A model generated the notes under the pieces. The model saw nothing but the letters and a program-made list of their open reading frames with translations. It was not told the origin of the DNA and searched no databases. Below, piece by piece: positions 13,778 to 20,808 of a stretch of 24,039 nucleotides of DNA. The first letter of the stretch is position 1, and every line of letters begins with the position of its first letter. The position numbers and the translations under genes were made by a program. Source of the DNA: a virus; the IMG/VR virus record IMGVR_UViG_3300006854_000048, positions 1 through 24,039 of that record. One strand, given 5' to 3'.

Positions 13778-15723
13778 CCTACGGCGTGTACGCGACCGGG
13801 GTCGAGGATTACGGGTCAACCCCGGCGTGGGCCGGGTCGACCCCGGTCCCGCTGGTCGCGGTGGAAGTGGCGTTCACCACGAACCCAGGGGCGGCCCCGG
13901 TGTGGGTGAACCTGGGGGAACGCGTCAAAGGGTTCACGGTGCATCGTGGGAGGGCCGACGAACTGTCGGCGTTCAACGCCGGTCAGGCCACAATCACCCT
14001 GAACAACGAGGACCGCGCCTTCGACCCTGTGTACACCGCGTCCCCGTACTACCCGAATGTTGTGCCGATGCGTCGTATCAGGATCCGGGCCACCTACGCC
14101 GCCGCGACATACGACGTGTTCAACGGCTATGTGACGAACTGGCAGCAGCAGTATTCGCCACCGCAGGACGCCGACGCGGTGGTGGAATGCACCGACGCGT
14201 TCAAGGTGCTGGGCAACGTGCAGCTGTTGTCGTCGGTGTACGAATCGGAGGTGAGGGCGGACACCCCCACGTTCTGGTGGCGGCTCAACGAGGCGGCCGG
14301 GTCAACCTCGATTCTTGACGCCATCGGCGGTCGGGTCCTGACCCCGTTCGGGTCCCCGACCCTGGGGGCGGCGGGGCTGGTTACCCGCGACTCTGGGACG
14401 GCCCTCAGCGAAGCTGATGTGAACACCGGTTTTGCCAACCGTGGGACCTACTTCCAGGCCGGGGCACTCCCAGACTTTTCGATTGAAGCGATTGTCAAAA
14501 CGGCGACGCAGGGGGTGGCGTTCAGCCTGGCCGATGTGGACAGCGGCGTGTATATCACGATCGGCACGGAAGGCGGCGGGACCGGCAAAGCACTCCTGCG
14601 GGTCTACACCACGATCGCGGGGTCGGGGACGAGCTGGACGGCGGTGGGGACGACCACCCTGACCGACAACAATCCGCATCACATTGTGGGGACCTGGACG
14701 GCGGCCAGTGCCACCCCCCGCATCTATGTCGACGGGGTGTTGGAAACGGTCGGGGCGTCAGGGAACAACGGCACGATCGGCGCCAACCAGGAGATGGTGG
14801 TCGGCAACCTTGCCACCGGCTACATCCCGACGGGGCACACCTCCGGGATCATCGGCACAACCGACGAAGCGGCCCTGTACGTCGGGACGGCGCTGACAGC
14901 GGCCCGGATTGCGGCGCACGCGTCGGCGCGGGCCACACCATGGAATGGTGATCTGACCGGGACCAGGATCGGGAGGATCCTCGACGCTGCAGGGTGGCCC
15001 GCGGCGGACCGAAACATCGACGCAGGCACGTCCACCCTGCAATCCTCCGATGTGGGTGGGACAGCCCTGACCGCGCTCCAAGCGGTGGAACAGACAGAGT
15101 TTGGTGCGCTGTTTGTCACGGCGGGCGGCCAGGTCCGTTTCATCAGCCGTTACAGCCTCCTGACCGCGCCGTACATCACGGCGCAGGCCACGTTCGGGGA
15201 CAGCGGCACCGAACTGGAATTTGGCGATCTGACATTCGAGTATGACGACAAGCTGATTTTCAACGAGGCGCAGGTGTCCCGGTCTGGTGGCACGGTCCAG
15301 ATCGTCGCCGACGCGACCAGCCAGGCGAAATATTTGCGGCGCACGAAGGTGGTCGGCGGTCTGCTGCACCAGTCGGACAGCACGAGCCTCGACGCGGCGA
15401 ACTGGATCGTGAACCACTACAAAGACCCGCTGTTGCGGGTCACCGGATTGTTGTTGGAACCGTCGGCGGGGAACGATGCCACCCATTTCCCGCAGGTCCT
15501 GGGTCGCGAACTGATCGACCGGGTGACGATCAACCGGCGACCCCAGAACCTGGGGGCGGCCATCAGCCAGGATTCGCAGATTCAGGGGATCACCCATCAG
15601 GTCAACATGAAAACGGGGTGGGTCACCCGCTGGGATCTGTCACCGGCCGAGACGCAGGTGTACTGGATTTTGGGGACGGCCGGGTTCTCCGAGTTGGAGC
15701 AGACAACGAGGTTGGGGTTCTAG
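13774..15723 (+). CDS. minor tail protein with inserted LamG-like domain
   Basis: 649 residues. Residues 1 to about 155 and from 390 onward look like one actinophage minor tail (baseplate hub-like) protein: an NLGERVKGFTVHRGR start, FNAGQATITLNNEDRAFDP, and a C-terminal region with FGDLTFEYDDKLIFNEAQVSR. Between them lies a LamG/concanavalin-type module (about 165-385) starting at FWWRLNEAAGSTS and including FSIEAIVKT and PRIYVDGVLETVG. LamG modules bind sugars, so this part probably touches the host surface. The insertion leaves the host protein's two halves recognisable, like a domain added within a loop. Confidence 0.8.
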   Translation: MTYGVYATGVEDYGSTPAWAGSTPVPLVAVEVAFTTNPGAAPVWVNLGERVKGFTVHRGRADELSAFNAGQATITLNNEDRAFDPVYTASPYYPNVVPMRRIRIRATYAAATYDVFNGYVTNWQQQYSPPQDADAVVECTDAFKVLGNVQLLSSVYESEVRADTPTFWWRLNEAAGSTSILDAIGGRVLTPFGSPTLGAAGLVTRDSGTALSEADVNTGFANRGTYFQAGALPDFSIEAIVKTATQGVAFSLADVDSGVYITIGTEGGGTGKALLRVYTTIAGSGTSWTAVGTTTLTDNNPHHIVGTWTAASATPRIYVDGVLETVGASGNNGTIGANQEMVVGNLATGYIPTGHTSGIIGTTDEAALYVGTALTAARIAAHASARATPWNGDLTGTRIGRILDAAGWPAADRNIDAGTSTLQSSDVGGTALTALQAVEQTEFGALFVTAGGQVRFISRYSLLTAPYITAQATFGDSGTELEFGDLTFEYDDKLIFNEAQVSRSGGTVQIVADATSQAKYLRRTKVVGGLLHQSDSTSLDAANWIVNHYKDPLLRVTGLLLEPSAGNDATHFPQVLGRELIDRVTINRRPQNLGAAISQDSQIQGITHQVNMKTGWVTRWDLSPAETQVYWILGTAGFSELEQTTRLGF

Positions 15724-16254
15724 ATGGGATACACCGCGCCCACGACACGCTCGACAGGGAACCTGATCACCGCGTCGATCTGGAACACCGATCTCGTCAA
15801 CAACATTCTGTTTCTGGCGAACCCGCCTGCCTGCCGGGTGTATCACAACACCACCCAGTCGGCTACCAGCGCGGTGGCGTTGACCCTGGCGATGAACTCC
15901 GAACGTTACGACACCGACAACATGCACGATCTCGTGACGAACAACAGCCGGATCACGATGAACACGGCCGGTCTGTATCTCGTTACCGCCCACGCCGCCT
16001 TCGCCGCCAACGCCACCGGCCAGCGTGACCTGTACCTCCAGGTCAACGCCTCCACTTATATCGCCATGGCGACCACACCCAGTATCGGGGCGGGTGGTGA
16101 AACATTCCTGTCAGTGTCAAGCGTGTTCAAGTTCGCGGCGACCGACTACGTGATCGCCAGGGTGTTCCAGAACTCGGGTGGGGCCCTCAACGTCAACGGC
16201 ACGTCGCTTGCCTACGGATGCGAAATGTCGGCCACCTGGGTTGGATCCGGATGA
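15724..16254 (+). CDS. C1q-like jelly-roll tail adhesin (putative)
   Basis: 176 residues. After an N-terminal part with STGNLITASIWNTDLVNNI, common in phage fibre proteins, the sequence resembles the C1q/TNF-type trimeric jelly roll: ERYDTDNMHDLVTNNSRITMNTAGLYLVTAHAAF and a final YVIARVFQNSGG...W strand pattern. Such domains form trimeric receptor-binding tips. It is the last structural gene before lysis, starts directly after the previous stop (TAGATG) and overlaps the endolysin start. The fold is inferred from the pattern only. Confidence 0.7.
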   Translation: MGYTAPTTRSTGNLITASIWNTDLVNNILFLANPPACRVYHNTTQSATSAVALTLAMNSERYDTDNMHDLVTNNSRITMNTAGLYLVTAHAAFAANATGQRDLYLQVNASTYIAMATTPSIGAGGETFLSVSSVFKFAATDYVIARVFQNSGGALNVNGTSLAYGCEMSATWVGSG

Positions 16255-16838
16255 CGCAACGCGACATCCCGGTCCAACCCCACGAGACGCCGGTCACCGC
16301 CGCGCTGCGCACGCTGGCGGCGATCATGGGGTGGGCGGTCGTTCACACCACCGACGGCGGCCACACCGCGACCAGCTATCACTACCTGGGGCGGGCGGTG
16401 GATCTGGCGGCCCGTTCCGGGCCCGGTGTCGACACGTCGGAACTGCTGGAGATCAACGAGCAGGTGATCCAGTTCGTGCCGCTGTCGATGATCAGCGAAC
16501 TGATCTATTCGGGGCCGGGGAACATCTGTGTGAAAAACGGCCGGATCGACAGTGGTCTGAAACTGTTCGGCATCGACGTGATGGCGAGACATCACAATCA
16601 TGTGCATCTGGCCGTGGTCGATAGTTTCACCTATTCGGGAGGTTCCCCTTTGCCTGCTGACGACCCGAACCGTGCCAACGTGTCCGCGCCGATCGTCGGT
16701 ATCGCCATCACCCCAACGGGGAAGGGTTATCTGCTGGCCGGGATGGACGGTGGCGTGTTCGCGTTCGGGGACGCTGTCTACCTGGGGAGTTTGGAGTATG
16801 TGAAACCTGATGACCGGGCCTGGTTGCCGAAAGCGTGA
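16251..16838 (+). CDS. endolysin, peptidase M15-like (D-Ala-D-Ala peptidase type)
   Basis: 195 residues. It would cleave peptidoglycan peptides at lysis. Zinc ligand candidates of the M15 family are H44 and D51 in SYHYLGRAVDLAA, and H117 or H119 in HHNHVHLAV. After a linker, residues 145-183 (SAPIVGIAITPTGKGYLLAGMDGGVFAFGDA) match the GKGY.L...DGGVFAFGDA repeat seen many times in tandem in secreted actinobacterial proteins; here there is one copy, likely a wall-binding element. There is no signal peptide, so export depends on a holin. The start overlaps the previous stop (ATGA). Confidence 0.85.
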   Translation: MTQRDIPVQPHETPVTAALRTLAAIMGWAVVHTTDGGHTATSYHYLGRAVDLAARSGPGVDTSELLEINEQVIQFVPLSMISELIYSGPGNICVKNGRIDSGLKLFGIDVMARHHNHVHLAVVDSFTYSGGSPLPADDPNRANVSAPIVGIAITPTGKGYLLAGMDGGVFAFGDAVYLGSLEYVKPDDRAWLPKA

Positions 16839-17236
16839 TCGGCGCCGACACGGTCGACCCGGTATCGGCCCTCGTTGTCAACGGGGGGATCATCGGCGTG
16901 TTCTTCGCGTTGGCGCTGCTGGGTTGGATCGGCCTCAAACCGGAACTCAACCGCCGCGACGACCAGGAACAACGCCAACAGGCCCTCATCGACACGCTCC
17001 TCGCGGTGTATCACCACGAGGTGTTACCGACGCTGGCCGACTATGAGAAACGGCTGTCGCCGCTGCTGGGCCGCGTGGAACGCAAGCTCGACGAACTGGA
17101 GTGGTATTTGGGTCAGGAGGAAGGTGGCAGGAATGAGGCGGCGCGGCATCCCCGAGGACGTGGCGTTAAAGACGGCCCTGGAAGTGGCATCCGTAAAAGC
17201 CCAGGCTCAAACGATTATCCGCCGCCTGCAATCTGA
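16835..17236 (+). CDS. membrane protein with coiled-coil tail (lysis module)
   Basis: 133 residues. One transmembrane helix (about 13-33) precedes a long charged helix (about 45-95) likely to be a coiled coil. GTGA overlap with the endolysin. After about residue 98 the sequence becomes Gly/Arg/Pro-rich and disordered while another frame (from 17133) gains a protein-like pattern, so the true functional protein may end earlier or the two frames may truly overlap. Its place suggests a lysis accessory protein or holin-like factor. Confidence 0.7.
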   Translation: MIGADTVDPVSALVVNGGIIGVFFALALLGWIGLKPELNRRDDQEQRQQALIDTLLAVYHHEVLPTLADYEKRLSPLLGRVERKLDELEWYLGQEEGGRNEAARHPRGRGVKDGPGSGIRKSPGSNDYPPPAI

Positions 17237-17351
17237 CCTGGCCGCGTTGGAAGCCGAAGTTGGGCGCCTACCCGAGGAGGTAGCGGCAGATGACGAACTG
17301 GGACGGGGAGGAACGCAGGACCGGCCCGGACCCGGCGGCGCTCCAGAATGA
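17133..17351 (+). CDS. small helical protein overlapping both neighbours
   Basis: 72 residues, with a well-formed helical, coiled-coil-like pattern (VALKTALEVASVKAQAQTIIRRLQSDLAALEAEVGRL). ATG 17133 lies 12 bases after AGGAGG (17115-17120); GTG 17124 in the same frame is another possible start. It overlaps the preceding gene by 104 bases and the next by 62, far more than the 1-11 bases usual here. Either these are real long overlaps or a frameshift joins the frames. No known family. Confidence 0.5.
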   Translation: MRRRGIPEDVALKTALEVASVKAQAQTIIRRLQSDLAALEAEVGRLPEEVAADDELGRGGTQDRPGPGGAPE

Positions 17352-17814
17352 GCTGCGGGCGGTCCGCCAGGACGTGGGCCGCCTGGCGACGGCGGTGACC
17401 AGCCTCGGGTCGGACGAGAAACTCCAGGCGGCGATCGACAGTGTGGCCGAGGAACAGAAACGGCATTGGCAACGCCTGACGGCCCCGTTGTTCGCCGCCA
17501 TCCTGGTCATTGTGGTGGTGGCGGCGTTCGGGGCCCGCTGGTCCCGCGACGCCAAGGATGCCGCCTCGTCGGCTGGGCGGGTGTCGTCCTATGTGGACCA
17601 TTGTCTGGTCCACCCGTCGGAAGCGACACCGGGGGAATGTGGCAACGCGGCGGCGACCGGCCAACAATCGACGGCGGTCCTGGCGATTTTCTGTTATCTG
17701 CGGATCGCCCCGGAGGACCGCACCGACGCCAACGCCCAGGCGTGTTTCTCGAAAGCGGCGGAACAGGCGCGGGTGGCGTCGGCGTCGGTGACGACCACTA
17801 CCAGAGGGGGCTGA
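17290..17814 (+). CDS. single-pass membrane protein with Cys-containing ectodomain (lysis module)
   Basis: 174 residues. A WDGEERR start, then a helical charged region (15-60), one transmembrane helix (64-81) and an outer part with four Cys (105, 117, 135, 152) that could form two disulfides. A cytoplasmic N terminus with an exported Cys-bearing domain would fit a lysis or cell-envelope role, spanin-like in layout only. A strong GAGGAGG (17274-17280) precedes ATG 17290. I do not recognise a family. Confidence 0.75.
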   Translation: MTNWDGEERRTGPDPAALQNELRAVRQDVGRLATAVTSLGSDEKLQAAIDSVAEEQKRHWQRLTAPLFAAILVIVVVAAFGARWSRDAKDAASSAGRVSSYVDHCLVHPSEATPGECGNAAATGQQSTAVLAIFCYLRIAPEDRTDANAQACFSKAAEQARVASASVTTTTRGG

Positions 17815-17818
17815 AATC

Positions 17819-17911
17819 GTGCTGGCGGCAGACACGTTGTGGACCGGCCTGTCGGGGCTGGTTCTGTTCCTGCTGATCCTGTGGGCGGCGATCCACGTGA
17901 TCCGCAAGTGA
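17819..17911 (+). CDS. 30-aa single-helix membrane peptide
   Basis: A 30-residue peptide, almost entirely one hydrophobic helix (LWTGLSGLVLFLLILWAAIHVI). GTG 17819 follows a strong AGAGGGGG; its TGA overlaps the next GTG (17908). Small membrane peptides beside a holin can act as antiholin or helper; no such function is shown here. Confidence 0.6.
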   Translation: MLAADTLWTGLSGLVLFLLILWAAIHVIRK

Positions 17912-18081
17912 ACCCGGCCCGGATAGCGAAGTTCCTGACCGCGCTGGCCGGGGCGGCCGCCCAGCTGGTGGCGCTGGGTCTGGTCGATGGCACAACCCAG
18001 GGTGTGCTGACGGTGGCGATCAGTGTGCTGACCGCGGCGGCGGTGTTCCTGGTCCCGAATCAGCCTGCGCCTGCGGGGTAG
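17908..18081 (+). CDS. putative holin (two transmembrane helices)
   Basis: 57 residues with two hydrophobic helices (about 8-26 and 30-49) separated by a short VDGTTQG turn and a Pro-rich tail ending in AVFLVPNQPAPAG. This layout (an actinophage holin often ends its second helix in V-P-N) and its place at the end of the lysis module suggest the holin that permeabilises the membrane to release the endolysin. Starts by GTGA overlap with the preceding peptide. Last gene of the rightward late operon. Confidence 0.7.
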   Translation: MNPARIAKFLTALAGAAAQLVALGLVDGTTQGVLTVAISVLTAAAVFLVPNQPAPAG

Positions 18082-18190
18082 GTCCTGCAACAGGTTCGGC
18101 GTCCCAGTTGATTGGGCCGTGGATCGTGCGGGTGGACAGGGCGTGTATCCGGTCGAGCAGCTGGGCTGTGAGAGTGAAGCCGGGGAGCAT
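18020..18190 (-). CDS. possible small leftward ORF (56 aa)
   Basis: On the minus strand an ATG directly abuts the stop of the next upstream leftward gene (TAAATG), with a G-rich stretch before it. The first 35 residues (MLPGFTLTAQLLDRIHALSTR and on) read like a folded peptide; the last part is Pro/Gly-rich and overlaps the holin gene by 62 bases in convergent orientation. That overlap keeps confidence low. If not coding, the 109 bases between 18082 and 18190 hold nothing else I can name. Confidence 0.4.
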   Translation of the reverse strand: MLPGFTLTAQLLDRIHALSTRTIHGPINWDAEPVAGPTPQAQADSGPGTPPPRSAH

Positions 18191-18520
18191 TTACTTCACC
18201 CCCCCGTCGGCGGACTCCGCGGCGGCGTAGCTGTCGTCACACAGCCACGGTTTCACACCGCAGATCTCGGCCAGGCCCGACAAATCGCGGGGCTGACCGA
18301 AGCGGCGGATCTCGGCGGGCCCGGTTTCGACCGGGAACCCGTACCCGTCGTCGGCCACGACCACCGCGTCGGCCGCTGTCTCCCCTGCCGGTTCCTGGGG
18401 CCGTCCGTTGTGGATCGGGACCGCCGGGGACGCCTGGACCACAACCGGGACCGGCGGCGGCGACGGTGGTGTTTCGCCGCCTGCGAAGGTGGCGGCGACA
18501 AACAGCAGACCTATCATCAT
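18191..18520 (-). CDS. small possibly exported protein downstream of integrase
   Basis: 109 residues. A short hydrophobic N terminus (MMIGLLFVAATFAGG) is followed by a Pro-rich stretch, then a domain with two Cys (87 and 94, ICGVKPWLC) that could form a disulfide. The layout suggests a secreted or lipid-free anchored protein expressed from the prophage, in the place of lysogenic-conversion genes. ATG 18520 is chosen because GGAAGGG lies about 10 bases upstream; the longer frame to 18592 would cross the hairpin at 18551. No positive residue precedes the hydrophobic stretch, so export is uncertain. Confidence 0.6.
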   Translation of the reverse strand: MMIGLLFVAATFAGGETPPSPPPVPVVVQASPAVPIHNGRPQEPAGETAADAVVVADDGYGFPVETGPAEIRRFGQPRDLSGLAEICGVKPWLCDDSYAAAESADGGVK

Positions 18521-18550
18521 TGTGTCAACCCTTCCATGAGGTGTTGGCCT

Positions 18551-18579
18551 GCCCCCGGAGGTTGCAGCCTGCCGGGGGC
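18551..18579. terminator. strong GC hairpin, candidate terminator
   Basis: GCCCCCGG (18551-18558) pairs with CCGGGGGC (18572-18579), extended inside by AGG/CCT, with a TTGCAG loop. On the plus strand it is followed by CTTTCCCTTCC, a weak pyrimidine run. It lies 36 bases past the integrase stop, so it may end leftward transcripts, stop rightward late transcription, or both. Confidence 0.55.
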
Positions 18580-18614
18580 CTTTCCCTTCCATATCGGACG
18601 GTCACAGCCCCGCC

Positions 18615-19526
18615 TTAACCGGCGTCCTCGACGGCCGACAACCGCCGGGTCCCGGTGGTGACGGTATGCATCGCGTCGCGGACCTCGTCGTCGTCGGCCC
18701 GCAGGTATCTGGCCGTGGTCTGGATGGACTTGTGGCCCATGGCCCGCTGCACGACCCGGATGTTCTGCCCGTTGCGTAACATGGCCGTCGCACACGAATG
18801 GCGCAGCGCGTGGCCGGAAATCCCGTCGTGGGGGCAGGTTTTCAGACCGGCGGCGGCCATCCAGTCGGCCACCAGTTTCCCCACCCATGTGGGAGTGAGA
18901 CGCCGCCCGGTCGGGCCCCGCTCCGAACAGATCAGCGCGCCCGGTCCGGGGCCCCGTTCCACCATCCAGATCCTGACCGCCTCGACGGTCTCGTCCGACA
19001 GGTAGGCGATGCGTTCCACCCGGCCTTTTCCGTGGATCAACGCCTGACCCGAGATGAGATCGAGGTCGGCCATGTCGACGCGGGCCACCTCGGCGCGGCG
19101 CAGACCGCACTGGAACATGAGCAGGACGACGACCCGGCCGCGCCGGTCGGGCACCGCGGCCAACAGCCGGTTGACCTGCGCCACGGTGAGAGCCCGCGGG
19201 ATCGGGTCGGGTCGGCGCGGGTTGGTCAGTTCGGCCGCCACCCCGCCGATCACCAGCCCCCTGCGCCCGGCCCAGTCGAAAAACGGGCGGATGATCCCCA
19301 GGTTGGTACATCGTGTCGACGCCGCCCAGTGGCGGGCGTTGATCCAGTCGGTGACGGCGGCGACCACGACGGCGAGATCGGAGTGGGTACCGACCCCGTT
19401 GTCGTCCAGGAACCGTCCCAGGTTCGACAGGACGTGCCGGTAATAGCCTGCGGTGGTGTTCGGTTCGAGGGTTTGGCGTCGGGTCCGTAGGTAGCCGCGC
19501 GTCAAGTTCGTCCACACGTTCTGCAT
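18615..19526 (-). CDS. int: tyrosine recombinase / phage integrase
   Basis: 303 residues. Catalyses site-specific integration and excision. All catalytic residues are present: R143 (CGLRRAE), K167 (HGKG), H239 and R242 (GHALRHS), H265 (MGHKS) and Y274 (ARYLRA). The N-terminal part is the core-binding SAM-like domain. ATG 19526 is chosen because GGGGAGG stands about 9 bases before it; an upstream in-frame ATG at 19574 would add 16 residues and lacks such a site. The gene lies directly downstream of the repressor on the same strand. No attP core can be picked without the integrated boundaries. Confidence 0.95.
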   Translation of the reverse strand: MQNVWTNLTRGYLRTRRQTLEPNTTAGYYRHVLSNLGRFLDDNGVGTHSDLAVVVAAVTDWINARHWAASTRCTNLGIIRPFFDWAGRRGLVIGGVAAELTNPRRPDPIPRALTVAQVNRLLAAVPDRRGRVVVLLMFQCGLRRAEVARVDMADLDLISGQALIHGKGRVERIAYLSDETVEAVRIWMVERGPGPGALICSERGPTGRRLTPTWVGKLVADWMAAAGLKTCPHDGISGHALRHSCATAMLRNGQNIRVVQRAMGHKSIQTTARYLRADDDEVRDAMHTVTTGTRRLSAVEDAG

Positions 19527-19575
19527 GGTGGCCGCCTCCCCGGTGGGCCGCCGGGTGGGACAAGATGACGGCATC

Positions 19576-19944
19576 TTAAATGGGGCTTAACTGTGGGAAT
19601 CCCCAGGTTTTTGCGACTATCCCGTAATGCGCTGTGCCCTTAGCGTTGAGCAGCGCTACTGCATACTTCGTGCATGTTAGTAAACCACGGGCAGACTCGG
19701 GGACCGCACCCATGACGTGGGACAACTGAGGCGGACGGAGCATGTTGGCGGGGTCCAGATCGAACGCCTCGGCGATGGCGAGCAGCTCGTCGTCCTCGAA
19801 CCGGCGCCGCCCTTTGAGCTTCCGGTTGGCGGCCGGCGCCGAGATCCCCAGGATCCGGGCCAGGTCCGACTGGGTGAGGTCATGCCACGCCAGCAGGGTC
19901 CGGATGTAGCGGGCCCGTGCGACCTGCGCCTCCGAAATTGTCAT
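19576..19944 (-). CDS. XRE-type helix-turn-helix repressor
   Basis: 122 residues. The Cro/cI-type HTH spans about residues 15-63, with the motif TQSDLARILGISAPAANRKLKG (24-45). No cleavable peptidase domain follows, so it looks like a short immunity repressor, as in many actinophages. ATG 19944 is used because TATCTT (19956-19951 on the minus strand) ends six bases before it, the spacing of a leaderless transcript; no Shine-Dalgarno is present. The longer frame to 20157 would cross the divergent promoter and early gene and is rejected. Placed for repressor-integrase cotranscription. Confidence 0.85.
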   Translation of the reverse strand: MTISEAQVARARYIRTLLAWHDLTQSDLARILGISAPAANRKLKGRRRFEDDELLAIAEAFDLDPANMLRPPQLSHVMGAVPESARGLLTCTKYAVALLNAKGTAHYGIVAKTWGFPQLSPI

Positions 19945-20037
19945 AACGACAAGATACTTGGCACAAGGGTGGCGGTGGGAACCGGAAACGTACCGACATC
20001 TTGCAACAGGTAGATACGCGGTACTAAAACTACCTTG
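19945..20037. promoter_or_regulatory. divergent regulatory region between repressor and early operon
   Basis: Holds a leftward -10 (TATCTT, 19951-19956) for the repressor and a rightward pair TTGCAA (20001-20006) and TAAAAC (20025-20030), 18 bases apart, that would start near the GTG at 20038. Operator candidates: CAAG-ATA-CTTG (19950-19960) over the leftward -10; GTACCG (19990-19995) with CGGTAC (20019-20024); and AGGTAG (20008-20013) with CTACCT (20030-20035) around the rightward -10. Confidence 0.65.
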
Positions 20038-20232
20038 GTGGTAACGACCCCTAAGTACCTCCTTGTCCAGGAACGACTCAACGTCGACCTCGCCGCCCGA
20101 ATCCAGGAGTGGCGGACCCTCGGACTTTCCTACAACCGGATCGCCGAACTGCTCCAAGCCGAAACCCGGGTTCCCCTGACCGGACAGACGATCTCCGACT
20201 GGGTGCGCCGCCTCGAAAGCGCCGTTGCCTGA
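20038..20232 (+). CDS. Cro-like helix-turn-helix regulator (putative)
   Basis: 64 residues. First gene of the rightward early operon, divergent from the repressor. A helix-turn-helix is visible in LSYNRIAELLQAETRVPLTGQTISDWVRRL (residues 29 onward). This position is that of Cro or an excisionase-like control protein. GTG 20038 is preferred because the promoter at 20001-20030 places the transcript start there, giving a leaderless mRNA; TTG 20035 in the same frame is possible. Stop overlaps the next ATG (TGATG). Confidence 0.7.
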   Translation: MVTTPKYLLVQERLNVDLAARIQEWRTLGLSYNRIAELLQAETRVPLTGQTISDWVRRLESAVA

Positions 20233-20408
20233 TGGTCACCTCCGGGGTCGCCCTCGTCCTCATCTTCGGCCTCCTCCTCGCCGGGATCCTGGCGTGGACC
20301 ACGGGCGACGCCCTGGACCGGCGCCGCCGGGCCCGCTGGAACGCCGAATGCCGCGAGTTCGGCTGCCACGAACCCCCCTACGACTGGGAACAGGAGGGAT
20401 CGGCGTGA
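20232..20408 (+). CDS. small membrane protein (58 aa)
   Basis: 58 residues with one transmembrane helix (about 4-23) and a basic then Cys-containing cytoplasmic tail (ECREFGCHEPPYDWEQEG). The second gene of the early operon. Early phage membrane peptides can act in superinfection exclusion, but nothing here proves it. Tied to its neighbours by TGATG (20230) and GTGA (20405). Confidence 0.65.
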   Translation: MVTSGVALVLIFGLLLAGILAWTTGDALDRRRRARWNAECREFGCHEPPYDWEQEGSA

Positions 20409-20629
20409 CCGACACCCACGACGAGTGCCACCACTGTTCCCACTACAAGTGGGTCAACGGCCAGCTGTTCGACACCGCCATCGCCCTCGAGGTCGCCGAG
20501 GAGGAGCTCCACCGGATCCGGCCCCGCCTCGGCCAGGCCGCCGACGCCCTCACGTGGTGCCTGGCCCACATCGACCCGAAACAGGTGCCCGGCTGGGTCC
20601 GCTCTGCCTTTGAAGAGGTGTCGGTGTGA
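20405..20629 (+). CDS. small hypothetical protein with CxxC knuckle (74 aa)
   Basis: 74 residues with ECHHCSHYK near the N terminus, a possible half zinc finger, and a long helical stretch (FDTAIALEVAEEELHRIRPRLGQAADAL). GTGA overlaps at both ends. No family recognised; the helix could mediate dimerisation. Confidence 0.65.
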   Translation: MTDTHDECHHCSHYKWVNGQLFDTAIALEVAEEELHRIRPRLGQAADALTWCLAHIDPKQVPGWVRSAFEEVSV

Positions 20630-20808
20630 CCGACAGCCTCGACGTGTACACGGCCGAACTCAACCGGTTCTCCGGCGAGTTGTGCGCCCGGGTCGCCGAC
20701 CTCGAAGACGACGACCTGACCGGCGAGATCCTCAGCCGGGTCCGGGAAACCATCGCCGCGATGCTGCTCATCGAATACGAATGCGAATGCAGGTTGGGCC
20801 GTGGATGA
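20626..20808 (+). CDS. small acidic helical protein (60 aa)
   Basis: 60 residues, acidic and helical (VADLEDDDLTGEILSRVRETIAAMLLIEYECECRLG), no recognised family. GTG start overlaps the previous stop, in keeping with operon style. Acidic early proteins sometimes mimic DNA or bind host factors; this is not shown here. Confidence 0.6.
   Translation: MTDSLDVYTAELNRFSGELCARVADLEDDDLTGEILSRVRETIAAMLLIEYECECRLGRG

Noticed and set aside
14758-15597. 279-codon minus-strand ORF opposite the LamG-bearing tail gene
   Set aside because: Shadow composition, no promoter or ribosome site, and a clear plus-strand gene.
17215-18090. 291-codon minus-strand ORF opposite the lysis genes
   Set aside because: Arg/His-rich shadow crossing several plus-strand genes with good start signals.
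18119-18661. 180-codon plus-strand ORF opposite the leftward small gene
   Set aside because: Crosses the hairpin and the end of integrase; the minus-strand frame has a better start site and protein-like pattern.
18798-19490. 230-codon plus-strand ORF opposite the integrase
   Set aside because: Shadow of the integrase, whose catalytic residues are all present.
18082-19620. attP core near the integrase
   Set aside because: No tRNA-like or other recognisable core was seen, and without integrated boundaries any choice would be a guess.
19945-20157. N-terminal extension of the repressor frame to 20157
   Set aside because: It would read through the divergent promoter region and the start of the early gene; the HTH protein starts naturally at 19944.
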